Shown here: positions 28,664-37,879 of the stretch, one piece after another
How the letters are laid out: every line of letters starts with the position of its first letter
How positions within the stretch are numbered: position 1 is the first letter of the stretch
From: Micromussa lordhowensis
Lineage: Eukaryota; Cnidaria; Anthozoa; Scleractinia; Lobophylliidae
Direction of reading: 5' to 3'
Assembly (NCBI GenBank): GCA_964020085.1
Contig: OZ026606.1
Location: forward strand, 10,176,797 to 10,240,796
Length of the DNA stretch: 64,000 nucleotides
Made by a program: the position numbers and the translations under genes
The notes under the pieces: model-generated
What the model was told of the DNA's origin: nothing
The model's input: only the letters and a program-made list of their open reading frames with translations
The model's database searches: none

Positions 28664-29610
28664 ACACATGGGAAGCGCTTGCTAATGAGTTACACAAACC
28701 TATAAAACGAAATTTTACCAAGCGAAGAGTCATTGCACATAATGTAGATGACATCTGGTGTTCAGACTTAGTTGATATGCAAAAGCTTAGCAAATGGAAC
28801 CGAGGTTATAAATATCTACTAATGGTCTTAGACCTTTTCAGTAAATATGGTTGGATAGTACCTCTAAAGACAAAAACAGGTTTAGAAGTCGCTAAAGCGT
28901 TTGAAAGCTTATTAGTGAAAAATAAGCCTAAAATGTTATGGGTAGACAAAGGAAAAGAATATTATAACAAAAATGTGTTGGATCTCTTAGCTAAGGATAA
29001 GATAAAGCTCTATTCCACTGAAAATGAAGAGAAATCATCAGTTTGTGAGAGATGGAATAGAACTATCAAAGATAAAATGTATAAGAGATTCACTATGCAA
29101 AACAATACAGTCTACGTTGACATCCTTCCGAAAATACTCGCCTCTTATAACAACAGCCGACATAGATCAATAGGAATGACGCCTATCCAAGCTAGAAAAC
29201 CTGAAAACTATGGAAAAGTTTATTTTAATTTATATGGTGATTTAGCGAGAGAAATCAAAAAAACAAAAACAAATAGAAAACCCGAATTTAGAGTAGGTGA
29301 TAGAGTCCGAATAAGCAAATACAAAAGGGTGACCTTTGATAAAGGCTATACTCCTAATTGGACTGAAGAAGTTTTCATCATAGACGAAATTAGATTCACT
29401 AATCCTATTACTTATAAGATAAAAGACTTAAATGGTGAAGTGATTAAGGGTACTTTCTACAGAGAAGAGTTACAAAAGACAGATCAAGAGGTCTATAGAA
29501 TAGAGAAAATTATCAGAAAGTCTAAAGGAAAAGCATTAGTCAAATGGAAAGGTTACCCAGACGAATTTAATAGTTGGGTGCCAGCTGGAGATTTAAAAAA
29601 AATTATTTAA
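28609..29610 (+). CDS. Retrovirus-like DDE integrase with chromodomain, element D
   Basis: The first ATG is at 28777, but the catalytic core begins before it: the first Asp is in WCSDLVDM (28756-28779), and the frame is open from 28609 with no ATG. The second Asp is in LWVDKGKEY and the Glu in CERWNRTIKD about 34 residues later. A C-terminal chromodomain contains VKWKGYP and W at about 29577. It makes 6-bp target duplications, as seen for this element. The upstream part is reached from the PLA2 frame by -1 at the A14 run, or a base has been lost or gained there. Confidence 0.9.
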   Translation, partial: YKAKTWFRSKKKKNAKNLDTWEALANELHKPIKRNFTKRRVIAHNVDDIWCSDLVDMQKLSKWNRGYKYLLMVLDLFSKYGWIVPLKTKTGLEVAKAFESLLVKNKPKMLWVDKGKEYYNKNVLDLLAKDKIKLYSTENEEKSSVCERWNRTIKDKMYKRFTMQNNTVYVDILPKILASYNNSRHRSIGMTPIQARKPENYGKVYFNLYGDLAREIKKTKTNRKPEFRVGDRVRISKYKRVTFDKGYTPNWTEEVFIIDEIRFTNPITYKIKDLNGEVIKGTFYREELQKTDQEVYRIEKIIRKSKGKALVKWKGYPDEFNSWVPAGDLKKII

Positions 29611-29641
29611 AAAAATTAGAATATTATAAATAATTATATAG

Positions 29642-29851
29642 ATGGAAAAAACAGAAGAACAATTGAAACGAGAAAAATTGAACAAAATTACAAATGAGAG
29701 ACTGAAAAATACTGAATGGTACTGTGATGTATGTGGAAATGGAAAAAATTACACTTATAGAGGAAAATATATGCATCTAAAGACAAAGAAACATGAGCGT
29801 AACATTCTAAAATACACTAATCCAGTTACTGGTACACTAATTGATTTATAA
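29642..29851 (+). CDS. Small C2H2 zinc-finger protein, element D
   Basis: The 69-residue protein has WYCDVCGNGKNYTYRGKYMHLKTKKHE, a C-x2-C...H-x5-H finger. The same type of finger (WYCNTC...HLKTDFH) opens the adjacent DNA polymerase. It may be a duplicated polymerase N-terminus or a separate DNA-binding factor. TTATATAG precedes the ATG. Confidence 0.6.
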   Translation: MEKTEEQLKREKLNKITNERLKNTEWYCDVCGNGKNYTYRGKYMHLKTKKHERNILKYTNPVTGTLIDL

Positions 29852-29906
29852 TAAATAAAAAATTAAGAATTTAAAAAAAAAATTAGACATATATTATTAT
29901 ATATAG

Positions 29907-32900
29907 ATGGATTTTAAAGTTAAAATTAAACCCAAAATTAAACCCAAAAAGATATCTGTGGACACATTACCAAAACCATCTCATTGGTATTGTAATACAT
30001 GCAAGAAAAAATATTCAAAAGGGGGAAAATATCAGCATTTAAAGACAGATTTTCATAAGCTTAATGAAGCAAAAAAAAGTTCTCTGATAGATGATCAGAT
30101 AAGTCCCTCAGTCAATTTACCAGAACCATTAAGACCTACTGAATATAGACCACCTGCCCCAGTACCAAAACCACGTACAAAACCACCAACCGCTCCAGTG
30201 CCTTTACCGAGGCTAAAAATAATAAGACCTATAAAACCTGTACCTACAAGACTTCAAAGTAAGGTTAAAAATGTGATTGATCAAATCGCTCCATATTATA
30301 AGCCTGAAACTATAAGAGAATTCAGAAGAAATTTGAAATTTATCCCTAAAGACATCACTATTACTGAGCGATCCAATGCATTAAAAGGTAAAGTTAAATC
30401 TTATGATGTACAAATTGTCAATAGAAATGACCCATCAATACAGTTAAGTAGGACTAAACGAGCAATATTTGATCTTTTAATGCAATCATTATCAGATAGA
30501 AAGGGTTTTAAATACAATACTACACTAAGGGTACGATTATCAAAGCGTAAAGAGGGTACGATAATTTACCAAGAACCTTATTTTAACACTGGCCCTTTTA
30601 CGGTGACCAATAGACTAGATATAGAAGCGAGTATCGATAAGGGTATTGAAAGAATTTTAGAGTTAATAGCTGTTTGGCTCTCTGAAGGTTCTGGTTGGGT
30701 ATTTGAATCGGTACTTTTACATATCATTAATATTGTCTCTTACTTTCCATTAAGAGGAACATCATATATTAAACTACCTGAGGAACTACGTAACCCTATG
30801 AAGGGTTTAATCAATCCCAAAAATACAGACAATAAATGTTTCCTATGGTGTCATATTAGACACCTTAATCCACTCCAAAAAAACCCTCAAAGTATAACTA
30901 AGGCAGATAGAGAATATGTCAAACGGTTAGATTACACTGGTGTCACTTTCCCTGTAACTATCAAAGATATTGATAGGATAGAAAAGCAAAATCAGATTAA
31001 TGTTAATGTTTTTGGTTGGCAGTCAGGCAAGGGCACGGGAGGGAAGGGCATGGCTTATCCTATCAGAATATCAAAAGCTAAATTTCCAGACCATATAGAA
31101 TTACTATGGTTTGGTACTAACGATAAAAAATATGAAAAGAGCCACTATGTGCTTATTAAGAATTTCGATCGATTTATGAGTTCATTCACCAAATATAAAG
31201 CTAGGAAATATTTTTGTTTGTCTTGTCTTCATTGTTGCTGTTCCCAGAGAACATTAGAAATGCATCGAGAGGATTGCTTAGCTATTAATGGAACCCAAGC
31301 AATCAAAATGCCTCCAGAGGGATCAAAAATTAATTTCCAAAATCATAAGAATATGTTACCTGTGCCTTTTGTCATTTACGCTGATTTTGAAGCCATTACG
31401 GAGCGAATAAATAGTTGTCAACCATCTGATGATAAATCTTACACAAGTACTTATCAGAGTCATAAGGCATGTGGTTACGGTTATAAATTAGTCTGTAGAT
31501 ATGATGAGAATTATTCAAAGCCAGAAAAGATTTACCGTGGAGAAGATGCTATAGAAAAGTTTATCAGGGAGATGCTATCTGAAGTCTCCCATTGTCAAAT
31601 AATGGTGAGAGAAGAGTTCAAGAAACCATTAGTTATGACAGACCAAAATGAGAAAGATTATCAAAATGCTACTAAATGTCATATTTGTTCCAGAAAATTC
31701 AAGTTTGTAAATGGAGTCATTAATGGAGGCCTTAATGGGACTAAATTGAAAGTCAGAGATCATTGCCATATAACAGGTCAATATCGTGGTGCTGCTCATA
31801 GTGATTGCAATCTAAAATGGGCTATCAGTGCAGATAATTTAAAAATTCCTGTGATCTTTCATAATCTTAAAGGTTATGATTGTCATTTTATCATGCAAAA
31901 GATTGGTCGTTTAATCAGACAAGGATGTAATCTTGATCTATCCGTTATAGCAAGTAATTTTGAGAAATATATTGGTTTTAATATTGGTAAACACTTGACT
32001 TTCATCGATAGTTTTTCATTTATGAGTCAGAGTTTAGATCGTTTGAGTAGTAATTTAAGTGATGATGCATTATTCTATACAAGGGGTGCTTTTCCAAATG
32101 ATAGAGAATTCAGATTAATAAAGAGAAAAGGTGTTTACCCCTATGATTACATGGATTCATTCAAGCGATTCAGTAAGAAGTCTTTACCAGCGATAGAAGA
32201 TTTTTACAGTATTTTAAATGATACAAATATTTCAGATAGTGATTACTCGCACGCAAAACGAGTTTGGAATGCCTTTCAAATCAGAGACTTAGGTGATTAT
32301 CATGATTTATATTTGCGTACAGATGTTGTACTCTTAGCGGATGTATTTGAAAATTTCAGAACATTATGTTTGAAGGACTATGGGTTAGATCCTTGTCATT
32401 ATTATTCAGCGCCTGGGTTATCGTGGGATGCATTACTGAGAATGACAGGGGTAAATCTAGATTTAATTTCAGATTTAGATCAACAACTATTCATTGAAAA
32501 GGGAATGCGTGGTGGTATTAGTACTATTACTCATAGACATGCTGTTGCAAACAACAAGTATATGAAAAATTACAATCCGAAGGTAGAATCTTCTTATTTG
32601 ATCTATTTAGATGCTAACAACCTTTATGGTTGGGCTATGTCACAGTCACTACCAACTGGAGATTTCCGATGGATTCCCTCTGAAGATTTTGAGGATCCTG
32701 AAGATTTCATCTTAGAAAATTACACAAATGATACTAGAAAAGGTGTCGTTTTAGAGGTAGATTTAGAATATCCGGAACAGCTACACGATTTGCATAATGA
32801 TTATCCATTGGCACCAGAAAAGATACTTGTAGAAGACAATATGTTATCAAATTATTGTAAAAATTTAAAAGAAAGGGGTAATATTAGCAGTGGTAGAGTA

Positions 32901-33881
32901 AAGAAGCTAGTACCTAACCTCCTTCCTAAAGAAAAGTATGTCTTACATTACAGAAATTTGCAGCTTTATTTATCACTTGGCTTGAAGTTGAAAAAGATCC
33001 ATAGAGTCTTGGAATTTACTCAAAAGCCTTGGATGAAACGATACATTGATTTTAACACTGAACGCAGAACAATGGCTAAGAATAGTTTTGAAAAGGACTT
33101 CTACAAGCTGATGAATAACTCTGTGTTTGGTAAAACTATGGAAAACCTGAGAAAAAGATCTAATATTAAATTAGAAACGGATCCAGAACATTTTTTGAAA
33201 TTGACTAGACAACCAACCTACGTTTCCAGTAAAATATTTGATGAAAATTTAGTTGGTGTACAGATGAAAAAGGTACAATTAGTCTTAGATAAACCCTCAT
33301 ATGTTGGATTCTCTATTCTAGATCTAAGTAAAACATTAATGTATGACTTCCATTACAACTATATCAGAAAAAAATACCCTGATGCAAAGTTACTTTTTAC
33401 TGATACTGATTCTTTATTTTACCATATAAAAGCAGAAGATCTTTATAGTGATTTATATAAAGATAAGGACCTATTTGACAATAGTGATTATCCCAAATCT
33501 TCAGAGTTCTTTTTTGCAGAAAATAAAAAAGTAATTGGTAAATTCAAAGATGAAGCAGCTGGTGATCCAATCATAGAATTTGTTGGTCTAAAAAGTAAAA
33601 TGTATTCATACAAGACAGAAAACAAGGAAAACAAGACTGCTAAAGGTGTCAAAAAGAATGTCATTAAGAGTGAATTATGCCTCTCTGATTATCTCCATAC
33701 TTTACAAAAATGTAATACTATGAGGCATAAGATGCGAACTATCCGGTCAGAGCATCATCAGATATCTAGTTACCAAATTAATAAAGTATCATTATCACCT
33801 TTTGATGATAAAAGATATATTTTAGATGATGGTATCAGTAGTTATGCATATGGGAATCATAAAATAAATAATAATTTATAG
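29907..33881 (+). CDS. polB: Protein-primed family B DNA polymerase, element D
   Basis: The 1324-residue polymerase begins with a C2H2 finger (residues 27-51) and a proline-rich linker, then a long N-terminal domain. Exonuclease motifs are YADFEAI near 490, HNLKGYDCHFI near 650 and YDYMDSF near 747. A zinc-binding insert CHIC...RDHCHITGQYRGAAH lies between Exo I and II. Polymerase motif A is DANNLYGW at 902, motif B NNSVFGKTMEN near 1070 and motif C DTDS at 1166-1169. This is the Polinton/adenovirus type that starts from the terminal repeats with a protein primer. It is intact, and the only polymerase in the window. Confidence 0.95.
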   Translation: MDFKVKIKPKIKPKKISVDTLPKPSHWYCNTCKKKYSKGGKYQHLKTDFHKLNEAKKSSLIDDQISPSVNLPEPLRPTEYRPPAPVPKPRTKPPTAPVPLPRLKIIRPIKPVPTRLQSKVKNVIDQIAPYYKPETIREFRRNLKFIPKDITITERSNALKGKVKSYDVQIVNRNDPSIQLSRTKRAIFDLLMQSLSDRKGFKYNTTLRVRLSKRKEGTIIYQEPYFNTGPFTVTNRLDIEASIDKGIERILELIAVWLSEGSGWVFESVLLHIINIVSYFPLRGTSYIKLPEELRNPMKGLINPKNTDNKCFLWCHIRHLNPLQKNPQSITKADREYVKRLDYTGVTFPVTIKDIDRIEKQNQINVNVFGWQSGKGTGGKGMAYPIRISKAKFPDHIELLWFGTNDKKYEKSHYVLIKNFDRFMSSFTKYKARKYFCLSCLHCCCSQRTLEMHREDCLAINGTQAIKMPPEGSKINFQNHKNMLPVPFVIYADFEAITERINSCQPSDDKSYTSTYQSHKACGYGYKLVCRYDENYSKPEKIYRGEDAIEKFIREMLSEVSHCQIMVREEFKKPLVMTDQNEKDYQNATKCHICSRKFKFVNGVINGGLNGTKLKVRDHCHITGQYRGAAHSDCNLKWAISADNLKIPVIFHNLKGYDCHFIMQKIGRLIRQGCNLDLSVIASNFEKYIGFNIGKHLTFIDSFSFMSQSLDRLSSNLSDDALFYTRGAFPNDREFRLIKRKGVYPYDYMDSFKRFSKKSLPAIEDFYSILNDTNISDSDYSHAKRVWNAFQIRDLGDYHDLYLRTDVVLLADVFENFRTLCLKDYGLDPCHYYSAPGLSWDALLRMTGVNLDLISDLDQQLFIEKGMRGGISTITHRHAVANNKYMKNYNPKVESSYLIYLDANNLYGWAMSQSLPTGDFRWIPSEDFEDPEDFILENYTNDTRKGVVLEVDLEYPEQLHDLHNDYPLAPEKILVEDNMLSNYCKNLKERGNISSGRVKKLVPNLLPKEKYVLHYRNLQLYLSLGLKLKKIHRVLEFTQKPWMKRYIDFNTERRTMAKNSFEKDFYKLMNNSVFGKTMENLRKRSNIKLETDPEHFLKLTRQPTYVSSKIFDENLVGVQMKKVQLVLDKPSYVGFSILDLSKTLMYDFHYNYIRKKYPDAKLLFTDTDSLFYHIKAEDLYSDLYKDKDLFDNSDYPKSSEFFFAENKKVIGKFKDEAAGDPIIEFVGLKSKMYSYKTENKENKTAKGVKKNVIKSELCLSDYLHTLQKCNTMRHKMRTIRSEHHQISSYQINKVSLSPFDDKRYILDDGISSYAYGNHKINNNL

Positions 33882-33886
33882 TATAT

Positions 33887-34054
33887 ATGCCAATTCCGAA
33901 TTTTAAAAAATTCTTGTCTGAAGACCCTCTTGCTGATACTGATAGTAGCGATAGTGATTATGACCCTAATTCAGATGAGGAATCGACGAGCAGTGAGGAA
34001 TCAACGAGCAGTGAGAGTGAAGATTACTCTAATTTAAATAATAAAGTATATTAA
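33887..34054 (+). CDS. Short acidic Ser-rich peptide, element D
   Basis: A 55-codon frame starting five bases after the polymerase stop, with TATAT next to the ATG. After a basic N-terminus (MPIPNFKKFL) it is nearly all Asp, Glu and Ser, including two STSSEE repeats. It ends five bases before the VLTF3-like gene. Tight spacing supports a real gene. Function is not recognised; acidic Ser-rich peptides can be activators or phosphorylated virion parts. Confidence 0.5.
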   Translation: MPIPNFKKFLSEDPLADTDSSDSDYDPNSDEESTSSEESTSSESEDYSNLNNKVY

Positions 34055-34059
34055 TTATT

Positions 34060-35055
34060 ATGATGAATAAAGAGACCATTGGCAATCTACATCGTAAAAA
34101 ACTTTCAGAAATTGTTCTCAAAGAAAAAAAAATACCAGATTTAAAAAAAAAAATTCTAAATTTATCCATCAAAAAAGATTATTCTAGAATTGATCAAATT
34201 GAACAAATAAGGTTAGAAAATGAAATAAATGATATCAAAAATCTTCGTACTAGTTATTTATTAAAGAATGCTATTTTACTTTTTTTACATACAGAAAATA
34301 GAGCAAAACAATTTGTCCATGGTGTTGATAATTCTTATTATAAAAGGTATAAATATAATATCTTCCCTGATGAACTACAATACAATGAAAATAATATAAA
34401 TGAAGATAACTATTGTTATACATGTGAAAAATTTCGAGTATTGAACGTCGATGAAGGGATAAGTACTTGTCTAAGTTGTGGAATAAGCATTAATGTCTCA
34501 ACAAATCCAGAAAAATCATCTATAAAACCCGCAGAAAATGATTACAAAAGATATAATCATTTTTGTGACTGTTTAGCCAATATCCAAGGCAAAGAAAGTT
34601 TTAAAGTCTCAGAAGATGTTATTAATATTATTTTCAAAGAAATCATTCGTGAAAGGATGGAAAATTCTTTGGAAAAGTTAACTGAAGCAGATATTAAAAG
34701 ATATCTTAAAAAACATCGTAAATTAAATTATTATAATCATACCACCCAAATATTGTATCGAATAACAAATATACCTCCATTACAAATGTCTCCTATAATG
34801 GAAGAAAAAATGAAAATGAGGTTTTTACAAATTCAAGAGCCATTTGAAATTTTTAAAGGTAAAAATAGAAGCAATTTCTTTTCTTATTCATATATCATCT
34901 ATAAATTTTGTCAAATACTTGGATATAATGAATTTTTACCAAAGCTAAAATTGTATAAAGATCGTTTAAAACTCTATGAACATGATAAAATTTGGAAAAA
35001 AATCTGTGAACATCTAGGTGGTGAAAGCGCTGGTTGGAAATTTATCAAGTCTTAA
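34060..35055 (+). CDS. VLTF3-like late transcription factor, element D
   Basis: The 331-residue protein has a zinc ribbon with Cys119, Cys122, Cys137 and Cys140. The VLTF3 signature follows: YKRYNHFCDCLANIQGKES, a helical KRYLKKHRKLNYYNHTTQI, then MEEKMKMRFLQIQEPF, RSNFFSYSYIIYKFCQILG and a C-terminal IWKKICEHLG. Poxviruses and other nucleocytoplasmic large DNA viruses use VLTF3 for late promoters. It lies at the right end, stopping five bases before the terminal repeat. It is intact. With the TATATA-ATG starts it suggests virus-controlled late transcription. Confidence 0.85.
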   Translation: MMNKETIGNLHRKKLSEIVLKEKKIPDLKKKILNLSIKKDYSRIDQIEQIRLENEINDIKNLRTSYLLKNAILLFLHTENRAKQFVHGVDNSYYKRYKYNIFPDELQYNENNINEDNYCYTCEKFRVLNVDEGISTCLSCGISINVSTNPEKSSIKPAENDYKRYNHFCDCLANIQGKESFKVSEDVINIIFKEIIRERMENSLEKLTEADIKRYLKKHRKLNYYNHTTQILYRITNIPPLQMSPIMEEKMKMRFLQIQEPFEIFKGKNRSNFFSYSYIIYKFCQILGYNEFLPKLKLYKDRLKLYEHDKIWKKICEHLGGESAGWKFIKS

Positions 35056-35059
35056 AAAT

Positions 35060-35287
35060 TACGCATCGTGAGAACAATCTAAATTTTACTATATCCTACG
35101 CATCCTACGCATTTTAGGCATTTTTAGCGTAAAATAGTATGTCTAATTTTTACGATATCTACGCTACTTACGCTACCTACGCATAACTACGCTGTTTTAG
35201 TGTGAGATATCATAAATTTTAGTCTCAGATACGCTGAGATGCGTAAAATATGGATTTACTGCTAGCATCCCTAATTACTTAACTACT
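35060..35287. repeat. Right terminal inverted repeat of element D
   Basis: 228 bp, the inverse complement of 15311-15538, ending CCCTAATTACTTAACTACT. No differences were noticed by eye. Confidence 0.95.
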
Positions 35288-35293
35288 ATCATA
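35288..35293. repeat. Right target-site duplication of element D
   Basis: ATCATA, equal to 15305-15310, followed directly by the rest of the C fibre gene. Confidence 0.95.
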
Positions 35294-35875
35294 TCCAAAT
35301 ATTTCAAAAACGATAGAATAATTAGGATCTATTTCTAAATTGTTCACTAGTTTAACAGTAGAATAAGCATAACCAGATTGCGTCCCTTCTCGAGGCGCTT
35401 CTAATAGTTCAAAATGATCAGTATGCCCAGGAATAGAAACGTCCTCTTTAGTTAATTCTGCTTTATCACCAAAATCTTTATAAAAAGTAAAACTAGGTTG
35501 CAAATGATAATTTGTCCTATGATCTGTTGTCATCTCCTTTAATTGTTTTAGAGGTACAGCATCATTATCATCCGTAGCATCTTCTAAATCACTAATCTTA
35601 TGATTATTCATATTTAAATGACCAGTCATTGATGTTGTTCCATCTCTTTTCAGATAAGGTGACAAATCAATAGCTGGTAGGTTATTATCAACATACTCCT
35701 TTGTAGCTGCATCATTTTTATCGATAGGAGCAGCTACTTCAGTTAATCGCTTACTATCAATGTCAAAATTACCATCATCAGTTAGACTAAAACCAATTCC
35801 CGGTAAACCAGGATCACCTTTTTCACCTTTACCTGTTCCTGATGATGATTCAAGTTGTCCATTACTGTAACCCAT
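35288..35875 (-). pseudogene. Long fibre of element C, N-terminal part (cut by D)
   Basis: About 195 codons from ATG 35875: MGYSNGQ, a Gly-X-Y stretch, KRLTEVAAPIDKNDAATKEYVD and the first globular module, nearly identical to D's fibre. The gene stops where D begins and continues at 15310. A few foreign codons from the D terminus extend the open frame to 35279. Confidence 0.88.
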
Positions 35876-35890
35876 ATATAATTTACTAAA

Positions 35891-36112
35891 TTAAATTTCT
35901 TCTTCTTCTTTATCTCTTAAGTAATCAGAACGTAACATTTTCAGATCTTGAATTAATAATAATATTTCATCCGAAATAGATTCGTTGTATTTTCTTTCAA
36001 TCATTTTTAAACATTCTAGTTTACTAGTAAGATTCTCTAATGAGAAATTTATGTTATTAAACTCATCATATATTTCTTTTGTTAATCTTCTTATTGAACG
36101 ATTACTGTCCAT
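35891..36112 (-). CDS. Small coiled-coil protein of element C
   Basis: A 73-residue relative of the 102-residue D protein. It has the same helical, Ile/Leu-spaced core and the identical DYLRDKEEEEI end, but lacks about 30 residues of the charged N-terminus. It lies four bases after the ATPase stop on the same strand. Confidence 0.5.
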   Translation of the reverse strand: MDSNRSIRRLTKEIYDEFNNINFSLENLTSKLECLKMIERKYNESISDEILLLIQDLKMLRSDYLRDKEEEEI

Positions 36113-36115
36113 ATA

Positions 36116-36751
36116 TTATATATTTTCATTGAAATTTTTTCTCATTTTCTTTTTTGTCTTCTCAATGTACGCAAAACTATAAGGTTCGATAGTCGCACTC
36201 TCGAATCGCTTCTTAGGTACATTGACTTCTTTACACATTCTTGCTGTCTCTCCATTACTTGGAGAGTCAAAAATACAAAAATGAGAGCAATTCAACCTGA
36301 TGTCTTTAGGAGTGAGATAATAAGATTGACTTAAATAGATTACACTACAATTTTTATGACGACCACCAATAAAATATTCAATTAGAGGTTTTTGATTTCG
36401 TTCACAAACATAATCATCAAAGATGACTATTTTTTGGTTATCATTATCTAGGCTTTCCAGAGGAATGACATCACCATTACTCTCTTCTATGACATCATAA
36501 CCAACCTCTTCTGAAATGGGTCGAAATGTTTCTAATAGTTGTCTGTACTTCGATTGCTCGAGATTTTTAGAAAACAAGTAAATCTTATCATAGTAGAGTA
36601 GATTATAAAGCATATGCATGAGAACATTAGTTTTACCACAACCGCTTGGTCCACAAATTAACATTCGAAAAGTGTCTGAAGGCATATAAGGTAGCAGTTT
36701 TTTGAAATTGCTGTCATTATTAGAAGCTGAATCATAATTAGGAATTTTCAT
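36116..36751 (-). CDS. Genome-packaging ATPase (FtsK/HerA, A32-like), element C
   Basis: An intact 211-residue copy, differing from the D protein by about 20 substitutions. Walker A GPSGCGKT and Walker B IVIFDDY are unchanged. Role and context are as for the D copy, with a 70-bp divergent promoter gap to the next gene at 36822. Confidence 0.93.
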   Translation of the reverse strand: MKIPNYDSASNNDSNFKKLLPYMPSDTFRMLICGPSGCGKTNVLMHMLYNLLYYDKIYLFSKNLEQSKYRQLLETFRPISEEVGYDVIEESNGDVIPLESLDNDNQKIVIFDDYVCERNQKPLIEYFIGGRHKNCSVIYLSQSYYLTPKDIRLNCSHFCIFDSPSNGETARMCKEVNVPKKRFESATIEPYSFAYIEKTKKKMRKNFNENI

Positions 36752-36821
36752 CTATATAATTAATATTTTTTTAATAAATGTCGCATATTATTTCACATAA
36801 TATAAAAAATATAAATATTAT

Positions 36822-37848
36822 ATGAGTCTCTCAAATTGGGAACGATTAGCTCAGAAACGGACTGAGACTGGAAGGATGAAGAATCAGCTTTATGATGAGA
36901 TCACTGAAGAGAAGATAAAGAGTAAGACCTCTGACGCAAGGATAACAAAATCTTTTAGACTAGATGAAATCATAGAGGGTTTAAGGGCACAAAAGCCTAA
37001 GAATAGACCACAAATGAGAATACGTCCTGCCCCAGCAGGTAAACCAGATGAAATTGATTATGCACCTGAAGTAGATCCATATGAAGATATGGATGTGGAA
37101 GGATTATTAGATCTCCAAGATTACGTAGCGCCACAGGCAGAAAAACAAATAATACCTAAAGGCGCGCCACCAAAATATGAAATGGATCCTAGTTTTTGGA
37201 ATCTAGGAGATGATGAACCACCAGAATATTCTTTTGTAGAAGGACCTTTAGCAATTGAATCACCACCTGATGATGAAGATGAAGATTTAGATAGAGGAGA
37301 TATTAATAGAATTTTAGACCAATCAGATCTTCCTAACTATGATGATGTTGAAATGAGATTATCCCAACCAGAAATGACACCAGTTAAACGTAGTAAATAT
37401 CTCGAGAGTAACATAAAACGAGCAAATTCTGAAATAAGCAGTATTACAAGTAAATTTAAGACAAATACAACTAACAGACTAAAACAAGCCATTAAAAAAA
37501 GGATTGCCAAAAGATGTAATAGAAAAGCTAGAGCGAGAAAAGGATATGGCTCATAAATTTGCAGATACAAGACTAAAACCTATTCAAGAATATAGAGACT
37601 ATCTAAAAGTACAGAAAAAGAAAAGTACAAAGGGAAGTGGCGTCAGGACAGGAAGTGGCGTCTATTTCTATAATGATGCTCAAGAATTACTAAAGAAATT
37701 AACACTAATTATTGGTGAAATGGAAGCAGACAATACAAGTGTCAAGATGAGAAATATGGGTCAAACTATCTTAGACACTCTATTAAGAACAAAATCAATC
37801 AATAAGTCGCAATATCAAAAGTTAGTCAAAAAATATTTTGCTATTTAG
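36822..37848 (+). pseudogene. Unrecognised virion-type protein of element C, frameshifted
   Basis: A copy of the 342-residue D protein. The first frame runs 36822-37556 and diverges at about 37492-37500, where the A-run after GCCAT differs in length from D. The rest is open in another frame to 37848, with the MRNMGQTILDTLL block. Otherwise the sequence is nearly identical to D, so the break is young or a base-calling slip in a homopolymer. Confidence 0.75.
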
Positions 37849-37879
37849 CATTATCAAAAAATATTTCAGGCTTTGATAT

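Larger units (their letters stand above)
15311..35287 (+). mobile_element. Complete Polinton/Maverick (adintovirus-like) element D
   Basis: A 19977-bp element bounded by 228-bp terminal inverted repeats and flanked by a 6-bp target duplication. It encodes all Polinton hallmark genes: PolB, integrase, packaging ATPase, adenain-type protease, double jelly-roll capsid and penton. It adds fibres, PLA2, VLTF3-like and eIF1-like genes. It is strongly AT-rich compared with the flanking host DNA at 41-64 kb. The membrane-protein gene and both fibre genes have frameshifts, and two A-run frame offsets occur; most other genes are open. Identity of the terminal repeats and similarity to C indicate a fairly recent insertion. 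Confidence 0.95.

Noticed and set aside
35279..35287. Native C-terminus of a 198-residue short fibre in C
   Set aside because: The last codons belong to the terminus of D; the real gene continues at 15310.
15311..35287. LTR retrotransposon, because of the integrase and terminal repeats
   Set aside because: The repeats are inverted rather than direct, no reverse transcriptase is present, and PolB, capsid and protease genes define a Polinton.
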